Positions 34,916 to 43,722 are shown, counted from the first letter of the stretch. The stretch is 64,000 nt of DNA from Amycolatopsis methanolica 239 (GCF_000739085.1 NZ_CP009110.1:7173392-7237391); one strand, 5' to 3'. Made by a program: numbers and translations. The notes: generated by a model from the letters alone, not told the origin.

Positions 34916-36966
34916 TGGAAGCGGCAGAAGCGGTCGCGAAGGTCGAGGAGTGGCTGCACGAGGTCCACCCCGGCGCCGGCCTGCGCGCCGACCAGGCGAA
35001 CCTCGTGCGGCGCCCGGAAGGCTGGTACGTCCCCTACAACTCCACCGCCTACCTCGACGGCGGCGACCTCGGCGAGCAGATCATCCCGCCGCCCGCGCTG
35101 ATCGTGCGCGACCCGGAGGGCGACCTGCGCCACGCGTCGCCCATCAGCGGTGGCTTCAGCATCCCCGCCCAGTACCCGGGCCGCGACCACTGGGCCGAGG
35201 TGATCGACCCCGAGTACGCCGCCTCCGGCCTCGGCCGCCTCGGGGTGCCGCTCGCCGCGATCACGGGCTGGCAGCGCTACCTGCCGGACGGCACGGACAC
35301 CGGCGAGTTCCGGCCGAACCCCGAGTACCGGACGGGGCCGAGCCGGCGTGGCTACCCGGTGCCGTGGACCGCGCTCGACCACCTCGTCGAGTTCCGCCAC
35401 ATCGGCTGGCTGGACCAGCGGAAGTTCGTCATCGGGCTGCTCGAGGAGAGCGTGCTGGTGCCGCTGTCCGACGGCCGGGTGCGCCACCAGTCCACGAAGG
35501 ACGGTCGTCGCACCGTGGAGCTGTGGACGTCGACGCGCTTCTTCCCGCCGGGCAGCCGGGAGTGGTTCTGGCTGGACCCGGTGACGCTGCTGTCCCACGT
35601 GCCGGAAGCCGACCTGGTCATCCACGGCCCGTGGCAGCTCCCGGTCGAGGTCACCACCGAGGAGATCCGCGCGGCGCACGCCGAGTTCCCCCGGTACAGC
35701 GACAAGATCGAGGTCACCGGCGAATGCGTGGAGGCCTCGGCGGACCTGACCCGCTGGGCCGCCGACACCGCGGCGCGGATCGGACTGCCCGAGCCGGTGG
35801 AGCTGCCGGTCGACGCGGGTGACAGCGCCCGCGCGCACGGCTTCGAGCTCACCGCGGACGAGTGCTACCGGGTGGTCACCGGGCGGTCCTGGGTACGGCG
35901 CATGGGCATGGCGCTGCCGCCGCGACCCCCGTACGACCCCGCCGCGTTCGGCCTCACCCTCGGGTACGACGACAACGGCGAACCGGTGTTGCGGGTGGAC
36001 TCGTTCGGCAAGTTCGCCGACGTCGGCCAGGACACCAACTTCAGCTGGCAGCGGGTGCTCGGCGCGTACGTCGGGTTCGCGCTCGGGGAAGCGCTGGGCA
36101 CCTCGGCGGACGGGACCGAGCCCGGTCCGGTCGGCCCGCTCACCCAGCGCCTGCTGTTCCTCACCGAGGCCTTCCTGCGCGGCGGTGCGGCAGCGGTTCC
36201 CGAGGCGGTGTCCCGCTGGTCGCACACGCAGGGCGAGACGGTGCCGGGCATCGAAGGGTGGCTGCCGCACCTGCGCGAACTGCACTCGACGCGCGGCCCG
36301 GACCCGGCTGACCTCCGGTCCGGGCCGACGGTCCTGCTCGGCGCCCTGCCCGGTGTGCTGACCATCGGCGGCCCCGGTGAGGTGCCGTTCGGCGCGTCCG
36401 AAGAGGCCGTCCGCGCCTTCAGCGCGCTGCCCGAGTCCGGCGAAGACGAGGTGACCTTCGCTGTCTTCCTCGGCCTGCTGCTGGAACGGGGACTGGACCG
36501 GGCCTTCAGCCCGGCGCTGTGGGTGTCGGCCGGTGCGGTGCTGCGGGACCGGGAAGGACCGCGGTGGGACGCCGTGCGCGAGCTGGCCGCGCGGTCCCTG
36601 ATCGCCGTCCCGGAGCAGGGCCTGTACCACCTGCCCGAGCCCGAGGAGATCGGCGACGGACACGACACGGCGTCCGTCCTCGGGCGTGCGCTCGCCGCGG
36701 TGAGCGGGTTCGAGAACAACCCCGAGGTCGCGCTGCTGCGCGCGGTGAACCACTCCGGCCGCAGCGCGCTGACCGGGGCGATCGCCGGCGCGCTGGTCGG
36801 CGCGCGCAACGGCGTGCCCGACCTGCCGCAGAAGTGGGTGGACCAGCTCGAACTCAAACCGCTGATCGAGCGGGTCGTCACGGACGTCGCCCGCCGGTTC
36901 GAGGGGATCCCGGAGGGGGAGGAAGGACAGCGATGGCTTCGGCGCTATCCGGCGATCCGGCCGTGA
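34915..36966 (+). CDS. YrhB-like plus SseB-like plus degenerate ADP-ribosylglycohydrolase protein
   Basis: A 683-aa protein. Residues ~5-75 resemble YrhB/immunity protein 35 (RRPEGWYVPYNSTAYLDGGDL, PPPALIVRDPEGDL). Residues ~155-265 resemble an SseB-like domain (GWLDQRKFVIGLLEESVLVPLSDGRV). Residues ~290-680 follow the DraG/ARH fold: WQRVLGAYVGFALGEALG, LTQRLLFLTEAF and VNHSGRSALTGAIAGALVGA. Active enzymes have D-D-T-Q at the second motif and D-S-D-S at the third; here they are P408-L-T-Q411 and R616-S-A-L619, so the metal site is gone. GTG 34915 overlaps the previous stop by one base with AAGGA 7 nt upstream. As a neighbour of an ADP-ribosyltransferase toxin it is probably an immunity protein acting by binding rather than hydrolysis. 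Confidence 0.78.
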   Translation: MEAAEAVAKVEEWLHEVHPGAGLRADQANLVRRPEGWYVPYNSTAYLDGGDLGEQIIPPPALIVRDPEGDLRHASPISGGFSIPAQYPGRDHWAEVIDPEYAASGLGRLGVPLAAITGWQRYLPDGTDTGEFRPNPEYRTGPSRRGYPVPWTALDHLVEFRHIGWLDQRKFVIGLLEESVLVPLSDGRVRHQSTKDGRRTVELWTSTRFFPPGSREWFWLDPVTLLSHVPEADLVIHGPWQLPVEVTTEEIRAAHAEFPRYSDKIEVTGECVEASADLTRWAADTAARIGLPEPVELPVDAGDSARAHGFELTADECYRVVTGRSWVRRMGMALPPRPPYDPAAFGLTLGYDDNGEPVLRVDSFGKFADVGQDTNFSWQRVLGAYVGFALGEALGTSADGTEPGPVGPLTQRLLFLTEAFLRGGAAAVPEAVSRWSHTQGETVPGIEGWLPHLRELHSTRGPDPADLRSGPTVLLGALPGVLTIGGPGEVPFGASEEAVRAFSALPESGEDEVTFAVFLGLLLERGLDRAFSPALWVSAGAVLRDREGPRWDAVRELAARSLIAVPEQGLYHLPEPEEIGDGHDTASVLGRALAAVSGFENNPEVALLRAVNHSGRSALTGAIAGALVGARNGVPDLPQKWVDQLELKPLIERVVTDVARRFEGIPEGEEGQRWLRRYPAIRP

Positions 36967-38702
36967 CGGCTCAGCGCTTCACCGACTGGAAGGCCGTCAC
37001 CGACCCCGAGTTCCGGCGCAACGAGTTCCCGGGGCTCGGCACGCCGGAGCCGGCGATCGTGCGGTGGATCGAGGTCGACGAGCGCGAGCAGCCGACCGGC
37101 AACGTCCGGGAAAACCCCGCGCACCGGCCCGGCCCGGAGTGGTTCGGCAGCCCGAAGGCCACCACCCCGGCGGGGAGGCTGATGGGCATGCACCGCGTCG
37201 GCTGGATCGACGGGCCGACCATGCGCAGGCTGTTGCTGGACTGCGAGGTCCTGGTTCCGCTGGGCGCGGACGGCGAGCCGGTCCGCAACCGCACGCGGGA
37301 CGGCCAGGTCGTCGTCGCCGCCTACACCGCGACACGCACGATCCCGGCCGGTGTGCACCGGTGGCGCCGGATCAGGCCCCGCGACCTGCTGCGGCCGGGC
37401 GCGGGGGAGACCCGGCTGGACCTGGACGCCGGGCACGCCCTGGCCCTGGCGGTCGATCTGGCGGAGGAGATCACCAGGGTCGAACCGGACCCGGGTCGAT
37501 ATGTCGACGAGGTCGCACCCGAGGTTTCGCCGAGGATCGCGGAGCTGGCCGCCGAGTCCGGGCTCGGCGACCTGGTCACGCAGCGGCTCCGCGCGGTCGG
37601 CGGCTGGGCCAGGAAGAACGGGTACGAGCTCAGCGCCGACGAATGCGAGCGCTACGCGCGCGCGTACGCCCTGTGGGTGCGCAACCTGCGGCTGCGCCAC
37701 GACGGCCGGCCGGTCGAGTGGCCCGCCGATCTCGCCGGGGCCGGCCTGATCAACCACTACGACCACACCGGGCGGACCGAACCGAGGCCGTGGACGCTGG
37801 GCAAGTTCCAGGACGCCGGCACACCCTCGGGGCTGTTCGCCTGGCACCGCGTCGTCGGCGCCTACGTCGGGTTCGCGGTCGGGGAGTGCCTCGCCCTCGG
37901 CAACGGCGACGTGCTCGGCCCGATGACCCGGCAGGCCCTCCGGCACACCGAAGCCGTCCTGCGCGGCCTGCCGTTCATGACCCTCACCGGCGACGTGCCC
38001 GAGGGGTTCCCGCCGGCGCCGAAGCCGGACAGCTGGCTCTCGGTCGCGCTCGGCGACGGCCCGGAAGCGCCGCCGAACCCGCTGACCGCCGTGCTCGCCG
38101 CGACCATGACCGCGGGCCTGGAGCTGGAGAACGCCGGGCTGCCGTACCAGATGACCGTCGCGCGGGCCCTGACCGGCGCGGACGGCGAGGCCGCCACCGC
38201 GATCGAGCTGGTGGTGCGGTTGCTCACGAAGGTGCTGGTCAACGGCGAGCCGCCGTGGCCGTTCCACGCCGTCCTGGGTGAGCTGCGGAAGTCCGGGCAG
38301 ACGCCGTACGACGAGATCGCGGCGATCGTCCTCGCGATGCGCGACGGCCGCGACATCCCGGACACCGAGCAGATCGAGACGCTCGGCGACCCGGCGAGCC
38401 CGCTCGCGGTGGCCGGGCGCGCCGTGTTCGCCACCGCCAAGCGGCAGCACGACCCGTTCGCCGCGATCCAGGCCGCCGCACAGCAGTCGGCCGAACCGCC
38501 GCTCACCGCCGCGCTCACTGGGGCGCTGGTCGGCGCCCGGCTCGGCGGCCCTGGCCTGCCCGCGGACCTGGTCGGGGCGCTGACGCCGCTGGGACTGCTG
38601 GACAACATCGCCAACGACATCTACCTGCACTTCAACCTGTACGGCGTCACGCGCAGCCGGTCGCTGCAGGAGGACTGGGCGCGGCGGTACCCGCCCGGCT
38701 AA
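36933..38702 (+). CDS. SseB-like plus degenerate ADP-ribosylglycohydrolase protein (second copy)
   Basis: A 589-aa paralogue of the preceding gene without its YrhB-like N-terminus. The SseB-like part (residues ~85-190) has HRVGWIDGPTMRRLLLDCEVLVPL. The DraG/ARH-like part (~290-585) has WHRVVGAYVGFAVGECLAL, GPMTRQALRHTEAVLRG (P330-M-T in place of D-D-T) and PPLTAALTGALVGARLGGPGLP in place of the DSDS-GAIAG motif. Metal-binding Asp residues are therefore missing in both copies. ATG 36933 has AAGGA 5 nt upstream and lies inside the previous gene (34-nt overlap). The duplication suggests two related immunity or binding proteins for different modules or variants of the giant toxin. Confidence 0.75.
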   Translation: MASALSGDPAVTAQRFTDWKAVTDPEFRRNEFPGLGTPEPAIVRWIEVDEREQPTGNVRENPAHRPGPEWFGSPKATTPAGRLMGMHRVGWIDGPTMRRLLLDCEVLVPLGADGEPVRNRTRDGQVVVAAYTATRTIPAGVHRWRRIRPRDLLRPGAGETRLDLDAGHALALAVDLAEEITRVEPDPGRYVDEVAPEVSPRIAELAAESGLGDLVTQRLRAVGGWARKNGYELSADECERYARAYALWVRNLRLRHDGRPVEWPADLAGAGLINHYDHTGRTEPRPWTLGKFQDAGTPSGLFAWHRVVGAYVGFAVGECLALGNGDVLGPMTRQALRHTEAVLRGLPFMTLTGDVPEGFPPAPKPDSWLSVALGDGPEAPPNPLTAVLAATMTAGLELENAGLPYQMTVARALTGADGEAATAIELVVRLLTKVLVNGEPPWPFHAVLGELRKSGQTPYDEIAAIVLAMRDGRDIPDTEQIETLGDPASPLAVAGRAVFATAKRQHDPFAAIQAAAQQSAEPPLTAALTGALVGARLGGPGLPADLVGALTPLGLLDNIANDIYLHFNLYGVTRSRSLQEDWARRYPPG

Positions 38703-38739
38703 GTTTGACGGGCCCGTTTTCCGGACGCAGGGGGAAGTC

Positions 38740-40587
38740 GTGCGGTACCGAGTGGAGTTGGCGGAGCGCCCTGACGGGCTGTACGCCGTGTGGCAGGGGC
38801 GCGTCTTCCCGGCGCAACGCTCCAGCGCGGACGGCACCGTCCTGCTCGTGACGCCGCCCGGGGAGGACGCGCCCGCGGACTTCGACCAGGAATTCGAGGG
38901 GCGGCCGGCGAAGGTGCTGCCGGAAGCCGAGGTCGCCGCGACCTTCAGCCTGCAGACGCACTGCCTGTTCGACGACGACATCTACCGCGTCGCCCCCGGC
39001 GAGGGGCTGACGCTGCGCTGGAACGGCACCGACGAGACGCGGGCGCGGCAGCTCGGCCTGCACGACTCCGCCGTCGACGCCACCGAGGCCGAGATCACCG
39101 CGATCTGGCAGGAGCGGCACGACTTCGCCGCCGGCATGCGGCAGCTCGGCGCCGGGGATCCGCAGGAGCTGGTGCGGGAGATCGCGCGGCTGCTGCGCGA
39201 CGTCGTGCCCGACGGCTGGGAGCGGATCGCCGCCCAGTTCCGGCAGGTCGGGGACTACGCGGAGATCGAGGTCCGCGCCGCGGGCGAGGGCGAGTCGGTG
39301 TCGTTGCCCGCGTCGCCGCGGCTCGGACAGCTGTTCGGCGACCTGCGGGCCGCGATGTACCAGCCGGGCGCCGGGACGTGGTTCAAGGGCACGTTGACGC
39401 TGGTCGCCCCCGCCGAGTTCACGTTCGACTACGACTCGTCCGCCGAGCCGAACTGGCGCCAGTCGCCTGCGGGCCGGCCGACCGCCCGCGCGTACGAGGC
39501 CGAGCTGGAGCACTTCCCACGCGACCGGAAGCAGGTCCCGGACTGGCTCGCGGCGAAAGCCGGGTTGCCGGTGGACGCGGCGTTTCGGCACGCCGCGGTC
39601 GTCGACGGGCCCGGCGAACCACCCGTGGTGAACCGGCAGGCCCTGCCGCCGGACGAGGCCCGCGCGTTGTTCGACTACCTGTACCGGGCGCCGGTCGCGG
39701 TGGCCAGGCCGAACCGGCTGCCGGACCTGTTCGCGCCGGCGGCGCAGCCCGACGTGCCCGACGCCTTCCACACCGACGGCACGTGGATCTGGGCCGCCGC
39801 GGTGCCGCACTACCTTCGGAAATACGGTCTGCCGCCGCAGCCGGAGCTGGTCGAGCACGTGCGGGCACAGGGCTACCGCGCGCCGACCGTGCCTGCGCAC
39901 CTGCTCGCGGCCGCGGAGGCGGAGCTGCTGGGCAGGCCGCTGCCGCCGCAGCCCGACGCTGGTGAGGTGGACGCGGTCACGCTCATCGACCGCGGCGGCG
40001 ACCCGCCGTACGGGTTGCGGGCGTCGGAGGTGCTGACGGTCCTGGAGCGGCGGCTGGCGGAGTACGGGATCGCGGCTTCGGCGTACCGGATCGGCGCACG
40101 GGCCGAAGGGGCGTGGAGCCTGCAGCGGACGGAGTCGAGCTGGGAGGTCACCGGCCCGGACGGCGCGGAGCCTGCGGCGTTCGCGCGGGTCGAGGAGGCG
40201 GCGCGGTTCCTGCTCGGATCGCTGCTGCTGTACCCGGTGCGGGTGGTCGACGACGAGGGCGACTGGCCGATCACGCCGCAGCGGGGCGAGCCGCCGCTGA
40301 CGTTCTACCGCGCGAAGCGGCTGATCACGCTGCCCGCCGGCACGACGCTGGTCCGGTTCGGCGGCGAGGCGGGCAACCTGGTGCACGACGAGACGGCGCG
40401 GTTCCCGGAGACGTCGCTGCTGCCGGAGCGGGAGGGGCAGCGGGCGCTATACCGGGTGGCGCGGCCGGTGCGCGTGCTGACCGGCGTGACCCAACCCTGG
40501 GGAGCGATGCCCGGCGGGGCGGTGGCGTACTTCCTGCCGTACCCCGTCGGGCACCACGTGGAGACGGGCGGGTTGGAACGGCTTTAG
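38740..40587 (+). CDS. TNT-domain-like protein with YezG-like region (second copy)
   Basis: A 615-aa paralogue of the protein at 33431. It has an extra ~140-aa N-terminal domain (residues 1-140, with AERPDGLYAVWQGRVFPAQ and LFDDDIYRVAPGEGLTLRW) that I do not recognise. It continues with the YezG-like region (VPDGWERIAAQFRQVGDYAEIEV, PGAGTWFKGTLTLVAPAEFTFDYD), the shared middle (FHTDGTWIWAAAVPHYLRKYG) and the C-terminal TNT-like fold (LPAGTTLVRFGGEAGNLV, PWGAMPGGAVAYFLPY). As in the first copy, the late catalytic Gln position of the TNT family is Ala (GG-A-V-A-Y). GTG 38740 follows a GGGGGAAG. It is the last gene of the island and converges on a small coiled-coil gene with a 4-bp overlap at the stops. 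Confidence 0.76.
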   Translation: MRYRVELAERPDGLYAVWQGRVFPAQRSSADGTVLLVTPPGEDAPADFDQEFEGRPAKVLPEAEVAATFSLQTHCLFDDDIYRVAPGEGLTLRWNGTDETRARQLGLHDSAVDATEAEITAIWQERHDFAAGMRQLGAGDPQELVREIARLLRDVVPDGWERIAAQFRQVGDYAEIEVRAAGEGESVSLPASPRLGQLFGDLRAAMYQPGAGTWFKGTLTLVAPAEFTFDYDSSAEPNWRQSPAGRPTARAYEAELEHFPRDRKQVPDWLAAKAGLPVDAAFRHAAVVDGPGEPPVVNRQALPPDEARALFDYLYRAPVAVARPNRLPDLFAPAAQPDVPDAFHTDGTWIWAAAVPHYLRKYGLPPQPELVEHVRAQGYRAPTVPAHLLAAAEAELLGRPLPPQPDAGEVDAVTLIDRGGDPPYGLRASEVLTVLERRLAEYGIAASAYRIGARAEGAWSLQRTESSWEVTGPDGAEPAAFARVEEAARFLLGSLLLYPVRVVDDEGDWPITPQRGEPPLTFYRAKRLITLPAGTTLVRFGGEAGNLVHDETARFPETSLLPEREGQRALYRVARPVRVLTGVTQPWGAMPGGAVAYFLPYPVGHHVETGGLERL

Positions 40588-40892
40588 CGCTTGATGCTCT
40601 TGATCAGCGCGGTCAGCTGGTCGAACCTCGCGTTCATCTGGTCGACGACCTGCTCGAACCTCGCGTCCACCCGCGCGAAGCCCTCGTCCACCCTCCGTTC
40701 GAGTCGATCCAACCGGGCCCCCTGCTCGAGCTGGGTTTCGCGCAGCGTGTGGAGCACCGTGATGTGCCCTCTCAGCTGAGCTGACACGTCGCCGACCTCC
40801 TTCGAGGCTGCGACGGCGAGCACACGGGCTTCGCGGGCGGTCTCCAGTGCTTCGATGGCGAGCCTCCGGGCGTCGTTCTGTTCTTCGGTCAT
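40584..40892 (-). CDS. Small coiled-coil protein, function unknown
   Basis: A 102-aa protein that is almost entirely helical. Heptad-like repeats (LRETQLEQGARLDRLERRVDEGFARVDARFEQVVDQ, split here into helices ~40-95) predict a coiled coil, with no transmembrane segment. Similar short proteins with the RLDRLERRVDxGFxRVDxRF pattern are common in actinobacteria as accessory or toxin-antitoxin-neighbour genes, with no established function. ATG 40892 is preferred over GTG 40910 because TAACTT lies 7 nt upstream, fitting the leaderless pattern. It lies at the boundary of the toxin island. Confidence 0.65.
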   Translation of the reverse strand: MTEEQNDARRLAIEALETAREARVLAVAASKEVGDVSAQLRGHITVLHTLRETQLEQGARLDRLERRVDEGFARVDARFEQVVDQMNARFDQLTALIKSIKR

Positions 40893-40964
40893 GCGCGGCA
40901 AGTTATCCACCCGTGATCAGCCCCTTTCAGCGCGAACGCGCCATACCGCGCGATACCCCGGCAA

Positions 40965-42254
40965 TCATCGCGGCATCCAGAGCGTCACGCGAGTTCCGCT
41001 GCCCGGGCTCGACTCCACCCGCGCCTGGCCGCCCGCCTCGGCCAGGCGCGCCGTGATCGACTCGCTGATTCCGAAGCCCGGTGGGCGGTCCGCCGCATCG
41101 AAGCCGGCGCCTTGGTCGCGGATCACCACCGCCACCCCGCCGTCCCGTTCCTCGGCCCGGACGACGACCCGGTCGGTTCCCGAGTGCTTCAGCGTGTTCC
41201 GCAGCGCCTCGCGGGCCGCGTCGCGGATGGCGACCTGCCGGACCTCCGTCAGGGTGTCCGGGTCGAGCTCCGCCATGACCAGCTGGGCGCGCAGGCCGTC
41301 CCGGGCCATTTCCGCCGCCAAGGCCGCCAGTTTCTCGCCGAGGGGGCCGCTGCCTTCCGCGCCCTCGAGGGCCTGCCGCACCTCGATCGCCTGCGCGCGG
41401 GCCAGCCGTCGCATCTCGCTGAGCTGGTGTTCGCTGCTGCCGGAGCACGGCAGGGCGATCGTCTCCAGCGTCTGCAGCACCGTGTCGTGCAGCATCCGGT
41501 GCTGCCGGGCGCGCTCCGCCTCGCGGCCATGCCTGATCCCGTACGCCAGCGCCAGCCGGGTGCCGAGGCCGAGTAGCACCAGCGCACCGGTCGCCGTCAC
41601 CAGGACGCCCACGATCGTGCCCAAGCCGGCGAAGGCTTGTTTCACGTTGAACACACCGTTGTTGAGCCACCACGCGACCCCGGCGAGCGGCACGCTCAGC
41701 ACCGTCAGCCCCAGCCCGTACCCGACTCCCAGCGCGAGGGTCAGCAACGCCACCCCGCCGAGCAGGTGCTTGCCCGGCACCTGCATCGCGGCCACGAAGG
41801 CCAGCGGAGGCACCGTCGCGGCGACCACCAGGTTGGCCGCGATCGTGAACACCACGTCGAGCACCAGCAGCCGCACCGCGCCACCACCGTGGAACGGCGT
41901 CGACCGGAAGAGCCAGCGCAGCCCGTACAGGTTCAGCGCGATCGAGCACACCGCGACCGCCACCACCGGCGCCACGCCACCGTGGTCGCCGGCGAGGAAC
42001 GCCACCAGCGCCCCGGCCACCGCCAGCACGCGGTAGACCAGCGGGACCATCGCGACGTACCGGGTGGCGCGGAGCAGCAGGTTGTCCTGCGCCGCTGTGT
42101 CGACCGGCCCCGCCATGCGCCGCATCCGCGCGAGCGGGGACACCCGCGCCGGGTCGGCGACCTCCTCGTCCAGTCCACCGGTCGCGCCGGCCATCGCGGG
42201 CGCGCCGCGCCGCAGCAGGGTGCCCAGGTACCTCGCCGCTCGCGGTGGGGACAT
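40965..42254 (-). CDS. Orphan sensor histidine kinase, NarL/DegS class
   Basis: A 429-aa membrane histidine kinase. Six or so hydrophobic segments occupy residues ~50-245. The dimerisation helix contains RQHRMLHDTVLQTLETIAL with the phosphoacceptor His. The HATPase domain has REALRNTLKHSGTD (N-box), DQGAGFDAADRPPGFGI (G1) and SSPGSGTRVTL (G2). ATG 42254 has GGGAGG 5 nt upstream. No response regulator is encoded next to it; the window's only response regulator (13211) already has its own kinase. The partner must be elsewhere. Confidence 0.85.
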   Translation of the reverse strand: MSPPRAARYLGTLLRRGAPAMAGATGGLDEEVADPARVSPLARMRRMAGPVDTAAQDNLLLRATRYVAMVPLVYRVLAVAGALVAFLAGDHGGVAPVVAVAVCSIALNLYGLRWLFRSTPFHGGGAVRLLVLDVVFTIAANLVVAATVPPLAFVAAMQVPGKHLLGGVALLTLALGVGYGLGLTVLSVPLAGVAWWLNNGVFNVKQAFAGLGTIVGVLVTATGALVLLGLGTRLALAYGIRHGREAERARQHRMLHDTVLQTLETIALPCSGSSEHQLSEMRRLARAQAIEVRQALEGAEGSGPLGEKLAALAAEMARDGLRAQLVMAELDPDTLTEVRQVAIRDAAREALRNTLKHSGTDRVVVRAEERDGGVAVVIRDQGAGFDAADRPPGFGISESITARLAEAGGQARVESSPGSGTRVTLWMPR

Positions 42255-42288
42255 CACGACCTCCCGGTCGTCTCGACGCACCCAGAAG

Positions 42289-43722
42289 TTACAGGCCGTT
42301 CTCCTCGGCCCAGCGGCGCAACTCGGCGACGGCCTCGTCATGGTCGAGCGGCCCGCGGTCCAGGCGCAGCTCCTTCAGGTGCTTCCACGCCTTGCCGACC
42401 ATCGGCCCCGGCGGCAGGCCGAGGATCTTCATGATCTCGTTGCCGTCCAGGTCGGGCCGCACCCTGGCGAGGTCCTCCTCGGCCTGGATGCGCGCGATCC
42501 GCTCCTCGAGCTCGTCGTAGGTGCGCTGCAGCGCGGCTGCCTTGCGCTTGTTGCGCGTCGTGCAGTCGGCGCGGACCAGCTTGTGCAGCCGGGGCAGCAG
42601 GTCACCTGCGTCGGTCACGTACCGGCGCACCGCCGAGTCGGTCCACTCGCCCTTGCCGTAGCCGTGGAACCGCAGGTGGAGGAACACCAGCTGGCCGACG
42701 TCCTCGATCACCTGCTTCGGGTACTTCAGCGCGCGCAAGCGCTTGCGAGCCATCTTGGCGCCGACCACCTCGTGGTGGTGGAAGCTCACGCCGCCGCCGT
42801 CCTCGAACCGGCGCGTGGCGGGCTTGCCGATGTCGTGCAACAGGGCCGCCAGCCGGAGCACGAGGTCGGGCTCGGCGTCCGGGTCGTCCCGGCGCTCCAG
42901 CGCGATCGCCTGGTCCAGCACGGTCAGCGAGTGCTGGTAGACGTCCTTGTGCTGGTGGTGCTCGTCGATGGCCAGCCGCATCCCGGGCACCTCGGGCAGG
43001 ATGTGCTCGGCGAGCCCGGTGTCGACCATCAGCTCCAGCCCGCGCCGCGGATACCGGCCCAGCATCAGTTTTGACAGCTCGGTCTGCACCCGCTCGGCGG
43101 TGATGCGCTGGATCTCGCCCGCCATCTCGGTCATCGCGCTCACCACGCGGGGCGCGGGCTCGAAGCCGAGCTGGGCGGCGAACCGCGCGGCGCGCAGCAT
43201 GCGCAGCGGGTCGTCGGCGAAGGACTCCTCCGGGGTGGCGGGGGTGTCGAGCACTTTCCGCCGGAGCGCGTCCATCCCGTCGTGCGGGTCGACGAACTGC
43301 TTGGTCGACAAGTCGATCGCCATCGCGTTGACGGTGAAGTCGCGGCGCTTGAGGTCGCCCTCGATCGAGTCGCCGAAGGTCACCTCGGGGTTGCGGCTCA
43401 CCCGGTCGTAGACGTCCGCGCGGAACGTGGTGATCTCCAGCGTCGAGCCGCGCTTGGTGACGCCGACGGTGCCGAAGGCGATGCCCGCCTCCCACACCCC
43501 GTCGGCCCAGCCGCGGACGATCTTCAGGATCTGTTCCGGCCGCGCGTCGGTGGTGAAGTCGAGGTCGGCGGACAGCCTGCCGAGCAGCGCGTCCCGCACG
43601 CTGCCGCCCACCAGGTACAGCCGGTGCCCGGCGCTCGCGAACAGCCCGGCCAGCTCGTCGGCCAGCGGCGAGATCCGCATCAGCTCGGCCACCGCGTTCC
43701 GCTTCGCGGTCAGTTCGTTCAC
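42289..43722 (-). CDS. cca: CCA tRNA nucleotidyltransferase
   Basis: A 477-aa class II nucleotidyltransferase fused to an HD domain, the actinobacterial PcnA/CCA-adding form. The catalytic head has LYLVGGSVRDALLG and LDFTTDARPEQI (the DxD-type carboxylates), then RRDFTVNAMAIDL and DPLRMLRAARFAAQLGF. The HD domain shows YQHSLTVLDQ and LAALLHDIGKPATR. It adds or repairs the 3' CCA of tRNAs. GTG 43722 is the annotated start; the divergent NUDIX gene begins 131 nt away. This divergent cca/NUDIX arrangement is conserved near the origin in mycobacteria (Rv3907c/Rv3908). Confidence 0.94.
   Translation of the reverse strand: MNELTAKRNAVAELMRISPLADELAGLFASAGHRLYLVGGSVRDALLGRLSADLDFTTDARPEQILKIVRGWADGVWEAGIAFGTVGVTKRGSTLEITTFRADVYDRVSRNPEVTFGDSIEGDLKRRDFTVNAMAIDLSTKQFVDPHDGMDALRRKVLDTPATPEESFADDPLRMLRAARFAAQLGFEPAPRVVSAMTEMAGEIQRITAERVQTELSKLMLGRYPRRGLELMVDTGLAEHILPEVPGMRLAIDEHHQHKDVYQHSLTVLDQAIALERRDDPDAEPDLVLRLAALLHDIGKPATRRFEDGGGVSFHHHEVVGAKMARKRLRALKYPKQVIEDVGQLVFLHLRFHGYGKGEWTDSAVRRYVTDAGDLLPRLHKLVRADCTTRNKRKAAALQRTYDELEERIARIQAEEDLARVRPDLDGNEIMKILGLPPGPMVGKAWKHLKELRLDRGPLDHDEAVAELRRWAEENGL

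Noticed and set aside
38705..38720. ACGGGCCCGTTTT palindrome between the second DraG-like and second TNT-like genes as a terminator
   Set aside because: The stem is only 5 bp per arm without a loop, so it cannot fold as a hairpin; it is probably incidental and the genes are likely co-transcribed.
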